Below the pieces are notes generated by a model. The model was given only the letters and a program-made list of their open reading frames with translations. It had not been told where the DNA came from and made no database searches. The position numbers and the translations under genes were made by a program. From contig NZ_GG700734.1 in assembly GCF_000160835.1 (NCBI RefSeq), forward strand, positions 78,038 to 130,401: 52,364 nt of DNA, in the 5' to 3' direction. Of the stretch, positions 1 to 8,258 are shown in pieces. Within the stretch, counting starts at the first letter, position 1, and each line of letters begins with the position of its first letter. Source of the DNA: Limosilactobacillus antri DSM 16041 (GTDB lineage Bacteria; Bacillota; Bacilli; Lactobacillales; Lactobacillaceae).

Positions 1-28
1 TTTATTTCACTCTCATTTTTACTGAGAT

Positions 29-481
29 TTAGTTTTGCTTAACGATTTGGGCGTTGCTTGGCAGGCTCCCGGACCAGTCCTTGTAGGTTACACCGGATTG
101 GTTCGGAGAAGTCTGCCGGTCCATCCCATCACTGTCAACGTGGTGGGTGATCCCGTTTTCGTCGGTCCAGACGGCGACGTCATTCAGGCCTAGTTGCTTT
201 TGGCTGGCTGATGTCTGACTGCTGGAAGAAGTCGAGCTCTCACTGTCATTAGTCGTAGCGTTGCTGTTAGCGGAATTAGCATTCTTCTCAGATTCGCTTT
301 GGCTGCTCTTCTTGTGTGAAGACTGCTTGTCCTTGTTGCTGCTCTTTTTAACCACCTTAGTGACTTTGTCTTTAGAAGTAGCTGACTTTGAAGAATCATG
401 GTTAGAACCACAACCGGCCAACCCGAACGCTAAAGTCAACACTAATAGTCCAGAGAAAACGAGGCGTTGTAATTTCTTCAT
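29..481 (-). CDS. Small secreted lipoprotein with Ser-rich linker
   Basis: A 150-residue protein with a lipoprotein signal peptide: basic MKK start, hydrophobic core, and lipobox LAGC near residue 24, so the mature protein should be lipid-anchored on the outer face of the membrane. Residues about 30-95 are a low-complexity Ser/Lys/Asn linker. The last ~55 residues form a compact acidic/aromatic segment (DVAVWTDENGITHHVDSDGM) that I do not recognise. The start is supported by an AGGAGAG ribosome site just upstream on the minus strand. It is transcribed away from glf and is probably its own unit. Function unknown; it may simply border the polysaccharide locus. Confidence 0.8.
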   Translation of the reverse strand: MKKLQRLVFSGLLVLTLAFGLAGCGSNHDSSKSATSKDKVTKVVKKSSNKDKQSSHKKSSQSESEKNANSANSNATTNDSESSTSSSSQTSASQKQLGLNDVAVWTDENGITHHVDSDGMDRQTSPNQSGVTYKDWSGSLPSNAQIVKQN

Positions 482-551
482 ATTGTGATGTCTCTCCTAT
501 TAAAAAGATTTAATTTGCCATAGCTATACTAATCGGCTCGGTGATAGTATA

Positions 552-581
552 ATTATAGCATTTGCAAGAATTATTCGTCCA
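552..581 (-). promoter_or_regulatory. Candidate promoter for the small lipoprotein
   Basis: On the minus strand a consensus TATAAT (-10, positions 552-557) lies 18 bases downstream of a weak TGGACG (-35, 576-581). It is about 70 bases upstream of the lipoprotein start. Only the -10 is strong. Confidence 0.4.
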
Positions 582-669
582 CCGTCGGTCCCCTTGGACT
601 AACGGTGACATGAATCATAAAGCATTGTAACATTAACGGCAATCAGCATTCAATCGAAAAACACAGTGG

Positions 670-697
670 TTGCCGAGATTTAAAACAATAGTAAGAT
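670..697 (+). promoter_or_regulatory. Candidate promoter for glf-flippase
   Basis: TTGCCG (670-675), a 16-base spacer, then TAAGAT (692-697), about 35 bases upstream of the glf start. It is a partial match to the vegetative consensus. Confidence 0.35.
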
Positions 698-731
698 ATT
701 TGTAGTAAAAGAACGGATAAGGAGAACGGTT

Positions 732-1850
732 ATGAAGAAGTACGATTATTTAGTTGTCGGTGCCGGCCTGTTTGGTGCCACCTTTGCTTACGAGGCGGCT
801 AAGCGGGGCAAGCACGTCAAGGTAATTGAAAAGCGTCCCCACATTGCCGGAAACATCTACACCAAGGAGGTTGACGGCATCCAGGTCCACCAGTACGGCG
901 CCCACATCTTCCACACTTCTAATCAAAAAATCTGGGACTACGTTAACCAGTTTGCCGACTTTAACCGTTACACCAACAGTCCCGTTGCCAACTACAAGGG
1001 CGAAATGTACAACCTGCCTTTTAACATGAACACTTTTAACGAGATGTGGGGGGTACGGACCCCAGCCGAGGCGCTTGCCAAAATTGATGAACAACGGCAG
1101 GAGATGGCGGGCAAGAAGCCGCAAAACCTGGAAGAACAGGCGATTTCACTGATTGGTCGGGACATTTACGAAAAGCTGATTAAGGGCTACACCGAGAAGC
1201 AGTGGGGACAGAAGGCCACCGACCTGCCGGCCTTTATCATTCGCCGCTTGCCCGTCCGGCTGACCTACGATAACAACTACTTCAACGACAGCTACCAGGG
1301 GATCCCGATGGGCGGGTATACCCAGATCGTCGAGCGGATGCTGGACAGTGACCTGATCGAAGTCGAGGTTAACACCGACTTCTACGACCACCGGGATGAC
1401 TTCCTGGCGTCGGCTGATAAGGTGGTCTTCACCGGACCGATTGACCAGTTCTTTGACTACCAGCTTGGCGAACTCCAGTACCGGAGCCTCCGCTTTGAAA
1501 CCGAGGAAAAGCCGGTGGGCAACTACCAGGGGAACGCGGTGATCAACTACACCGATGCCGAAACGCCGTACACCCGGGTAATTGAGCACAAGCACTTTGA
1601 ATTCGGCAAGGGCGACAAGAATAAGACGGTCGTGACCCGCGAATACCCGGCGGACTGGCACCGGGGCGACGAGCCCTACTACCCGGTCAACAACCAGGAA
1701 AATAACCAGCTCTACGCGAAGTACCAAGAACTGGCCAAGGAACAGCCAAACGTAATTTTCGGCGGCCGGCTTGGCCAGTACCGCTACTACAACATGGACC
1801 AAGTCATTGCGGCAGCGTTAAAGACCGTTGCAAAGGAGTTCGACAAGTAA
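732..1850 (+). CDS. glf: UDP-galactopyranose mutase
   Basis: Flavoenzyme that interconverts UDP-galactopyranose and UDP-galactofuranose in the cytoplasm, supplying Galf for surface polysaccharides. At 372 residues it has the usual bacterial Glf length. The N-terminus shows the FAD-binding GAGLFGATFA fold and the family segment IAGNIYTKEVDGIQVHQYGA with HIFHTS. The conserved EKQWG lies mid-protein and GRLGQYRYYNMDQVI near the C-terminus. A strong AAGGAGA ribosome site precedes the ATG. Only 3 bases separate its stop from the flippase start, so the two are cotranscribed. With rmlACBD downstream, this implies a polymer containing both galactofuranose and rhamnose. Confidence 0.97.
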   Translation: MKKYDYLVVGAGLFGATFAYEAAKRGKHVKVIEKRPHIAGNIYTKEVDGIQVHQYGAHIFHTSNQKIWDYVNQFADFNRYTNSPVANYKGEMYNLPFNMNTFNEMWGVRTPAEALAKIDEQRQEMAGKKPQNLEEQAISLIGRDIYEKLIKGYTEKQWGQKATDLPAFIIRRLPVRLTYDNNYFNDSYQGIPMGGYTQIVERMLDSDLIEVEVNTDFYDHRDDFLASADKVVFTGPIDQFFDYQLGELQYRSLRFETEEKPVGNYQGNAVINYTDAETPYTRVIEHKHFEFGKGDKNKTVVTREYPADWHRGDEPYYPVNNQENNQLYAKYQELAKEQPNVIFGGRLGQYRYYNMDQVIAAALKTVAKEFDK

Positions 1851-1853
1851 ACG

Positions 1854-3281
1854 ATGAAGGTAATTAAAAATTATCTCTACAATGCCGGCTATCAGATCCT
1901 CAATATGGTCCTGCCCCTGATTACGGTTCCGTATATTTCACGGGTCCTTGGGGCCCACGATGTTGGGATTAACGAATACACCAACAGCTGGGTAACCTTC
2001 TTTTATCTAATGGGTCAAATGGGAATTACCCTCTATGGTAACCGGGAGGTCGCCTACCATCGTGAGGACATTTATGAACGCTCCAAAACTTTTTGGGGGG
2101 TCGAAGCTCTGCAGCTATTAACGGTGTCTGCGTCATTGATTGCGTACCTGTTTGCGGTATTTCTTTTCAGCACCACGTTTAAACATTACTTTTTATTGCA
2201 GGGAATCTGGATTCTTGCTACTGGAGTAGATGTTTCCTGGTACTTTATGGGGTTGGAGAACTTTAAGGTAACCGTTGTCCGGAATACTTTGGTAAAGCTA
2301 GCGTCAATCGTCTTGATTTTCACGGTAATTAAGGATACTGGCGATCTGGGAAAATACATTGTAATTCTGGGAAGTGCACAGCTGCTCGGTAATTTAACCC
2401 TATGGCCGTACTTACGCGGCAATATTGTTTGGGTTAAGATTCGCGAATGGCACCCGTTTAGCCACTTCTACCCAGCTCTGCTCTTGTTTATCCCAACCAT
2501 TACCACCCAGGTATACTTGGTGTTAAACCGGCTAATGCTGGGACGAATGTCAACTCAGGCTTCCCTGGGGAATTTCGGCCAGGCCGATAAGATCGTTAAG
2601 TTTGTTCTGGCAATCGTTACGGCAACGGGAACGGTGATGCTGCCCCACGTCGCCAGCAAATTTGCCAAGGGAGATATCAAAGGGGTCCGGGCAAGCCTCT
2701 ATTCTTCATTCAACTTTGTTTCGGCAATTTCGATCCCGATGATGTTCGGCCTGATGGCAATTGCACGGCGGTTTGCCCCTTGGTTCTTGGGCGCCGACTT
2801 TAATATGGCTGGCGAAATAATGTTTTTGGAAGCGCCAATTATTGTCTTGATTGCCTGGAGTAACGTTACCGGAACGCAATACCTAATGCCGGTCAACCGG
2901 GTTAAGGAATATACGACTTCAGTGACCATTGGTGCCGTCAGCAACGTTGTGTTCAACCTCTTCTTAATTGAGGGCTGGGGAGCCAATGGGGCTGCGGTGG
3001 CAACAGTTTGCTCCGAGTTCCTAGTAACTGCTAGCCAGATTATGATGATCCGGCACACGATTCGCCGCCGGTTGATGTTTAAAGAAGTCTGGAAGTATTT
3101 CTTATGCGGACTGCTGATGTACTTAGTGGTCAACCGCCTATGCCTCATCATTAATATGTCAGTCGGCAATCTGATTTTAGAAGTGGTAGTGGGGGTCTTG
3201 ATTTACCTAATCGGCTTGGTGGTCACCAGGGCGTCGATTTTAGATGAAGCAAAGAAACTCCTGGCCGCTAAGCAGAAATAA
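1854..3281 (+). CDS. Polysaccharide flippase (Wzx / MATE-like)
   Basis: A 475-residue polytopic membrane protein of the polysaccharide transporter (Wzx/RfbX-like) family. It should flip undecaprenyl-linked oligosaccharide units across the membrane. The opening YQILNMVLPLITVPYISRVLG followed by GINEYTNSW is the classic signature of the family, and about 12-14 hydrophobic segments run through the chain. It follows glf after 3 bases, with its ribosome site inside the glf end, and is followed by a stem-loop. The presence of a flippase argues for a Wzx/Wzy-type pathway, although I did not recognise a Wzy polymerase in the window. Confidence 0.92.
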   Translation: MKVIKNYLYNAGYQILNMVLPLITVPYISRVLGAHDVGINEYTNSWVTFFYLMGQMGITLYGNREVAYHREDIYERSKTFWGVEALQLLTVSASLIAYLFAVFLFSTTFKHYFLLQGIWILATGVDVSWYFMGLENFKVTVVRNTLVKLASIVLIFTVIKDTGDLGKYIVILGSAQLLGNLTLWPYLRGNIVWVKIREWHPFSHFYPALLLFIPTITTQVYLVLNRLMLGRMSTQASLGNFGQADKIVKFVLAIVTATGTVMLPHVASKFAKGDIKGVRASLYSSFNFVSAISIPMMFGLMAIARRFAPWFLGADFNMAGEIMFLEAPIIVLIAWSNVTGTQYLMPVNRVKEYTTSVTIGAVSNVVFNLFLIEGWGANGAAVATVCSEFLVTASQIMMIRHTIRRRLMFKEVWKYFLCGLLMYLVVNRLCLIINMSVGNLILEVVVGVLIYLIGLVVTRASILDEAKKLLAAKQK

Positions 3282-3338
3282 AATTATATTGCTAATCTGT
3301 TACAGATTTTTTAAAAGATATTGACTAGATTAGCATAA

Positions 3339-3383
3339 AACAGCTATAAGTGCCGTCGTATCAGGCATTTATAGCTGTTTGTT
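3339..3383 (+). terminator. Stem-loop after flippase gene
   Basis: A 16-base stem (3339-3354 pairing with 3364-3379, one G-U wobble) with a 9-base loop follows the flippase stop. The downstream run is only TTTGTTATAATT, so it is an imperfect intrinsic terminator. Confidence 0.6.
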
Positions 3384-3399
3384 ATAATTACTTTAAGAT

Positions 3400-3428
3400 T
3401 TGCAATCTGGCGCCAAGACGGTTATCTT
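3400..3428 (+). promoter_or_regulatory. Candidate promoter for first M23 repeat protein
   Basis: TTGCAA (3400-3405), a 17-base spacer, and TATCTT (3423-3428), placed between the flippase stem-loop and the next gene. Confidence 0.45.
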
Positions 3429-3480
3429 ATTAGTTAGCGTTAATAAATCAACCGAAGTTTGATATTTGGAGGAAAGTACT

Positions 3481-6075
3481 ATTTTTAACCTTAAAAATTT
3501 CAAAAGCAAAATTTTACCAACCATCACTGTCTGTGGGAGTGCACTCTTCTTAATGCACGGTAAGGTTTCTGCTGACCAGATTGATAATACTAACCAAAAA
3601 CAAGCTAGTGTTCAAACGCTAGACCAAAACAACACGAATACAAACGGTACTTCAGGTACTGATAATAACAATAATTCTGACGCTGCGACTGCCCAAGCTT
3701 CTAGTCAGGCGGCAGATAATGGACAAAACGTTAATAATCAACAGAATACAAATACTGACGCTGCGGCTGACCAGGCTGGTGCCAACAAGCAGGCAACGAC
3801 TGACAATAATCAAGAAACGGTTACCTATGACACGAAGGATAATGGTAACTACGCTGCCGTTGATAATGCTTCATTAAACACCAACGGCCAGTTAAACATC
3901 GACGGTTGGCACGCAACTAACGATGCTAAGGGTAAGGATTATCATTACGTAATCGTCCTTGACCAGGATAACAAGGAGATTGCGCGGCAAAACGTGACCG
4001 ATGATGCCGTTGCCCGTCCCGATGTACAACGGGTCCACAATGTTTATGGAGCTGGCCAGTCAGGTTTTAATGTTCAGTTCAACCTGTCAAAGAGTGTTTT
4101 AGCTAACACCAGTTCGATCCGGATCATCAGTCGTTATAGCAGTGACCCATATGGTAATCAAAATAATATTGACTATTGGTTTGCGCCAATTACGGTCGAC
4201 CGGAAGAACTACGGTTACTTGGATATTGTTTCCGTAAGCAATGGCCAGTTAAACGTTGGCGGCTGGAACACGACTAACCAGGCTGCCGACAAGCCTTACC
4301 ATATTATTATGGTTGTCGACCAAACTACTGGCCAAACGGTTGCTCAGCAACTGGTTACTGGGGATAACCAACGTGATGACATTGCCCGGATCTACACCCA
4401 GATTGATGGGGCTGGCCAGTCCGGGTTTAACGTTCACTTCAGCTTAAACCAGTTGAACCTGAACCATAAGTTGCAGGTGGTAAGCCGCTACTCAACTAGC
4501 AAGGATGGTATGGGGAGCAATGTTGACTACTACTTCACGCCAATTACCACCGGCAACTACACTAACCAGGGGAACTTGGATAGTTTTAACGTCAGCAACG
4601 GCCAAACGTTGACCATCACCGGTTGGCACGCTGATGATATTTCCAAATTAGAAAACAACCACTTCTTGATCTTGTTTGATAATACGGCAAATAAGCAGGT
4701 TGCGTCAGTCAACGCAACGACGGTTGCCCGGCCAGATGTTGCACGTGCGTTCCCATCAGTTGCTACTGCTGGCCAGTCTGGCTATAAGGTTAGCTTTGAC
4801 TTAGCAGGAATTAACCTGGTACCGGGGCACTCCTATTCAGTCGTCAGCCGGTATTCAACCAGTGCTGAGGACAATGGTGGCGGCGGTCAGTACACCGACT
4901 ACTGGTTTGCTCCTGTTAATTACAGTCAGCAGGCGAGTGCGATTGATAGTATCAAGACAACTAAGGACGGGGTTCAGGTTGCCGGTTGGATGGCCAGTGA
5001 CTATGCTGCCGGCCGTGACAATGCTTATGTCCTGATTATGAATAACGGTAAAGAAGTTGCCCGGCAAAAAGTCGAACTGTTTGCTCGGCCAGACGTTGCC
5101 AAAGCCTTTCCTGGCCTTTACAACAGTGCTAATAGTGGCTTTAACACCCTGGTAAAGTTGGACCCCACCCGCTTGACTGGCAACTTGCAGGTTCTGTTAC
5201 GGTTTTCAGGGTCCGCTGATGGTAATGTCGATTGTGTAGATCAGTGGAGCAAGAACTACTCTACCAGTGCTGGTGGCTTTGATGAAATCAATGTCTTAGA
5301 TAGTAGTATCTACGTTAGTGGTTGGCATGCTAGTGAACAGACAGCCGATAAGCCATACCAGTTTTTAATCTTTATTGATCAAAATACTGGAAAAGAGATT
5401 TATCGTCAGCAGGTTCTGGATACTAACAATAGTCGTCCTGATCTTGCTAAGGCATACCCACAAATCCTTGATAGTGATAAGGCCGGCTTCAAGCTTGGAT
5501 TTACAATTCCTTCTAGCTTAGATCACCATACTGTCCGGATTATTCACCGCTTTACGAATGACGTTTACGGGAACGGAAATTCTGTAGATATGTGGTCCGA
5601 TCCAATTTCCATCCACAACAACCGCTGGGCATGGCCATTCCCATCAACTGGGCAGGGCAGCTTTATGGGGGCCCAACTGTTTGGGGTAAACCCCGGTGGT
5701 GAATTCCGCCAAAACGGTTTCCACGATGGGCTGGACTTTGGTGCTTACGATCACCCAGGTAGCCAGGTTCATGCTATCCACAGCGGGACAATCGTCGGCG
5801 TTGGCTACACGGCCGGCTTAGACTGGTACGTCCTGGAAGATACTGGTGAATACCTGATCGTTTACCAAGAAGCCTTCTCTAACCGCGGCAACATCAACGT
5901 TGTGCCGGGACAGAAGATTGAAGTCGGTGACGTGATTGGTAACCGTGATACCTCCCACGTTCACATTGGGATTACTCGTGAACATAACTTTAACCGGGCC
6001 TTGGCAAAGTCCTTTACCAACGATGGTACTTGGCTGAACCCACTGGAGATTATCCGGAACGGTCTGAATGGTTAA
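3481..6075 (+). CDS. Secreted M23 endopeptidase with five GWHA repeats (copy A)
   Basis: Predicted extracellular zinc endopeptidase that cuts peptidoglycan cross-bridges or stem peptides. Order of parts: signal peptide (ILPTITVCGSALFL core), an Asn/Thr/Gln-rich linker to about residue 120, five GWHA-type repeats with their GW at about residues 142, 261, 381, 502 and 614, then a lysostaphin-type M23 domain from about 720 to the end. Zinc ligands are visible as FHDGLDFG (HxxxD) and HVHIG (HxH). There is no LPxTG anchor. The start is unusual. The best Shine-Dalgarno (GGAGG, 3468-3472) sits 8 bases before an ATT codon at 3481, and alignment with the paralogue at 8259 puts the start there. The in-frame TTG at 3466 overlaps that ribosome site and has only a weak one of its own. 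Terminators on both sides suggest a monocistronic unit. Confidence 0.85.
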   Translation: MFNLKNFKSKILPTITVCGSALFLMHGKVSADQIDNTNQKQASVQTLDQNNTNTNGTSGTDNNNNSDAATAQASSQAADNGQNVNNQQNTNTDAAADQAGANKQATTDNNQETVTYDTKDNGNYAAVDNASLNTNGQLNIDGWHATNDAKGKDYHYVIVLDQDNKEIARQNVTDDAVARPDVQRVHNVYGAGQSGFNVQFNLSKSVLANTSSIRIISRYSSDPYGNQNNIDYWFAPITVDRKNYGYLDIVSVSNGQLNVGGWNTTNQAADKPYHIIMVVDQTTGQTVAQQLVTGDNQRDDIARIYTQIDGAGQSGFNVHFSLNQLNLNHKLQVVSRYSTSKDGMGSNVDYYFTPITTGNYTNQGNLDSFNVSNGQTLTITGWHADDISKLENNHFLILFDNTANKQVASVNATTVARPDVARAFPSVATAGQSGYKVSFDLAGINLVPGHSYSVVSRYSTSAEDNGGGGQYTDYWFAPVNYSQQASAIDSIKTTKDGVQVAGWMASDYAAGRDNAYVLIMNNGKEVARQKVELFARPDVAKAFPGLYNSANSGFNTLVKLDPTRLTGNLQVLLRFSGSADGNVDCVDQWSKNYSTSAGGFDEINVLDSSIYVSGWHASEQTADKPYQFLIFIDQNTGKEIYRQQVLDTNNSRPDLAKAYPQILDSDKAGFKLGFTIPSSLDHHTVRIIHRFTNDVYGNGNSVDMWSDPISIHNNRWAWPFPSTGQGSFMGAQLFGVNPGGEFRQNGFHDGLDFGAYDHPGSQVHAIHSGTIVGVGYTAGLDWYVLEDTGEYLIVYQEAFSNRGNINVVPGQKIEVGDVIGNRDTSHVHIGITREHNFNRALAKSFTNDGTWLNPLEIIRNGLNG

Positions 6076-6087
6076 TAGTTAGACGCT

Positions 6088-6129
6088 AAAAATGCGCCAC
6101 TTTCTGTGATGGAGAGTGACGCATTTTTT
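6088..6129 (+). terminator. Intrinsic terminator after M23 copy A
   Basis: Stem of AATGCGCCACTTTC with GAGAGTGACGCATT (two weak pairs), followed by TTTTT, 15-50 bases after the stop codon. Confidence 0.8.
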
Positions 6130-6191
6130 ATTTACAGTGCGACCGGAGTGTGAAATAATGCAAGAGGTTAACAATGGAGGAATTTATTGCT

Positions 6192-7286
6192 ATGAAAAAC
6201 GGCTTGCTTTTGGTGCCCTTTATGACTGGCAAGGGGGGGACCGAAACTGTAATTAAAAACTTATTTACTGCCTATCACCATTCCACGGTCCAACCGGATT
6301 ATCGACTACGGGTATACTCGATCGGTGGCAGTAACGATTACGCCTGGGCACGACCGGCAAAGGAAGTAACAATTAAACACATCAGCCGCCGCCGAATGGT
6401 TCGAACCCTGTATTATCTGACCTGTTTGCCAGGCTATCTCTTCCGGATAATTAACCGGGAACGGCCGGACTTTATTATTTCGACGAACCCGGTGATGTGG
6501 TTTCTGGCATACCGGATTGTGCATTTACTAAAACTAAAAACAAAGGTAATTGCCTGGTACCACTACTCGCTCAAACGGAAACCGGTACGGCCCCTATTCT
6601 TGCACGCCGCTGATGACTACCTGGCCATTAGTGATGCGATTAGCACAGAGCTGGTGCGAGCCGGAATTTCGCTGGATCACATTTTTACTATCTACAACCC
6701 GATTACGACTGACCAGACGGTGGTTCAACGACCACTTGCGGGGCCAACCCGGTTTATCTACCTGGGGCGGCTGGATCTGGATGGGCAGAAAAACCTGCGA
6801 GACTTGATTTCAGCTTGCCGGCTGTTGAGAGGGAAATGGCGGCTGGATCTCTATGGCGACGAGACGAAGGCCCAGGCGGTCAAGGAATTTGTTCGGGAAC
6901 AACAATTAGAATCGCGGATCAGCTTTCGGGGCTTTGTTGCCAACCCGTGGCAGCAAATCAAGCAGGCGTCGGCCCTGGTCCTTTGCTCTAACTTTGAGGG
7001 TTACCCAATGGTCTTGGCGGAGGCAATGTCGCATGGCGTCTTTTGTATTGCATCGAACATTGATGGCTCCAATGAGCTTGTCACACCTTCCAATGGTAGC
7101 CTGTACCAATTGCACGATTACCAGGATCTCGCCACCAAGATGCAAGCGGTGATTGATGCTCCCCAGGCACTGCCGTCAGCAGCGCAGATTCAGGAAACGG
7201 TGGAAAAGCTATTGCCACAGGAGTATCTCCACCGCTTTAACCAGGCAATTGCAAGCATTTTAAAGGAAAAAGACGGGGTGAAGTAA
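6192..7286 (+). CDS. Glycosyltransferase family 4
   Basis: Cytoplasmic GT-B-fold transferase of 364 residues that should add a sugar to a lipid-linked polysaccharide precursor. The N-terminus LLLVPFMTGKGGTETVIKNL is the GT4 acceptor-domain opening. The donor domain shows YLGRLDLDGQKNL and the E-x7-E region EGYPMVLAEAMSHG. The ATG at 6192 is chosen because GGAGG (6176-6180) precedes it; an upstream ATG at 6174 overlaps that site. It overlaps the following GT2 gene by one base (TAATG), so the two are translationally coupled. Donor and linkage cannot be read from sequence; galactofuranose, rhamnose or glucose are possible given the neighbours. Confidence 0.92.
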   Translation: MKNGLLLVPFMTGKGGTETVIKNLFTAYHHSTVQPDYRLRVYSIGGSNDYAWARPAKEVTIKHISRRRMVRTLYYLTCLPGYLFRIINRERPDFIISTNPVMWFLAYRIVHLLKLKTKVIAWYHYSLKRKPVRPLFLHAADDYLAISDAISTELVRAGISLDHIFTIYNPITTDQTVVQRPLAGPTRFIYLGRLDLDGQKNLRDLISACRLLRGKWRLDLYGDETKAQAVKEFVREQQLESRISFRGFVANPWQQIKQASALVLCSNFEGYPMVLAEAMSHGVFCIASNIDGSNELVTPSNGSLYQLHDYQDLATKMQAVIDAPQALPSAAQIQETVEKLLPQEYLHRFNQAIASILKEKDGVK

Positions 7287-8230
7287 TGAATAAGAAAGTA
7301 GCAATTTTGATGTCGACCTATAACGGGGAACGCTACTTGGCGGAACAAATCCAGTCAATTATTGACCAGTCCTACCCGAATTGGACATTGTATATTCGGG
7401 ATGACGGATCTACCGACCGCACGCAGGAAATCATTAAGAAGTATGCTAACCTGAATTCCCGAATCGTCTTCTTTAACGAGGGGCGGGTTGAGAACGTCGG
7501 GGTGGTACGCTCGTTTATGGAGTTGCTGGAAAAGACGAGTGCTGATTGCTATATGTTTAGTGACCAAGATGACGTTTGGCTAGCTGATAAGGTAAAAGAT
7601 ACGTTAGCCAAATTAGAGCAGAATGAGCCGGGGCCAGTTTGCGTCTTTACTGATTTGGAAATCGTTGACCAGGACCTCAAACCAATTCGGCGGATGAATG
7701 GGGATAACATCTGGACGGATTTTCGGTTGCTGCTCTTTTCGAACTGCGTTACCGGCTGTACAATGATGATAAACGAGGCGTTAAAGCAACTAATTCATTT
7801 CAAGACGCTTGATTATCGGTACGTCTATATGCACGACTGGTGGATTGGCTTGCTGGCGGCCGCGTTTGGTAGGCTGGTCTACCTTAACCAGCCAACGATT
7901 CAGTACCGGCAGCATGGTGACAACGTGGTGGGAAGCAGCAAGAAGAATACCCTGGGGCACGTTCTGTATCGCTTAACCCATTTAAGACCGGAACGAAAGC
8001 GGGCCCGCGAAGCGATTAATATTATTTATGAATTTAACCGGGAGTATCCAGACCAGTTACAAGGGGGGGATCAGCGTTACGTTCAGGAATACGCTCGGCT
8101 AAAACAGCGGAGCTCTGTCGGGTATAATATGAAGCTGTGCTTACGACTGGCACCACCACGGCTGACCACCAAGCAGAAGTTCTTCTTTAGCTACTTGATG
8201 ATAATGTTTCCAAAAGACTTTTTAGGTTAA
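7286..8230 (+). CDS. Glycosyltransferase family 2, rhamnosyltransferase-like
   Basis: GT-A-fold transferase of 314 residues. The N-terminus has MSTYNGERYLAEQIQSI and the nucleotide-binding RDDGSTDRT. The metal/donor motif appears as FSDQDDVW, a form common in rhamnosyltransferases of the RfbF/RgpB type, and HDWW follows where the acceptor/catalytic base region is expected. Its start overlaps the stop of the GT4 gene (TAATG). No terminator separates it from the M23 repeat protein that starts 28 bases after its stop. Rhamnose as donor is an inference supported by rmlACBD in the same locus. Confidence 0.9.
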   Translation: MNKKVAILMSTYNGERYLAEQIQSIIDQSYPNWTLYIRDDGSTDRTQEIIKKYANLNSRIVFFNEGRVENVGVVRSFMELLEKTSADCYMFSDQDDVWLADKVKDTLAKLEQNEPGPVCVFTDLEIVDQDLKPIRRMNGDNIWTDFRLLLFSNCVTGCTMMINEALKQLIHFKTLDYRYVYMHDWWIGLLAAAFGRLVYLNQPTIQYRQHGDNVVGSSKKNTLGHVLYRLTHLRPERKRAREAINIIYEFNREYPDQLQGGDQRYVQEYARLKQRSSVGYNMKLCLRLAPPRLTTKQKFFFSYLMIMFPKDFLG

Positions 8231-8258
8231 ATAGTACGTAATAATGGGGGAGATTATT

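Noticed and set aside
1146..1802. Long minus-strand open frame opposite glf (and similar frames opposite rmlB/rmlD at 31275-32099 and opposite the GH73 gene at 23785-24525)
   Set aside because: These are antisense shadows of strongly supported genes in G+C-rich codon context, with no ribosome site and protein sequences of low plausibility.
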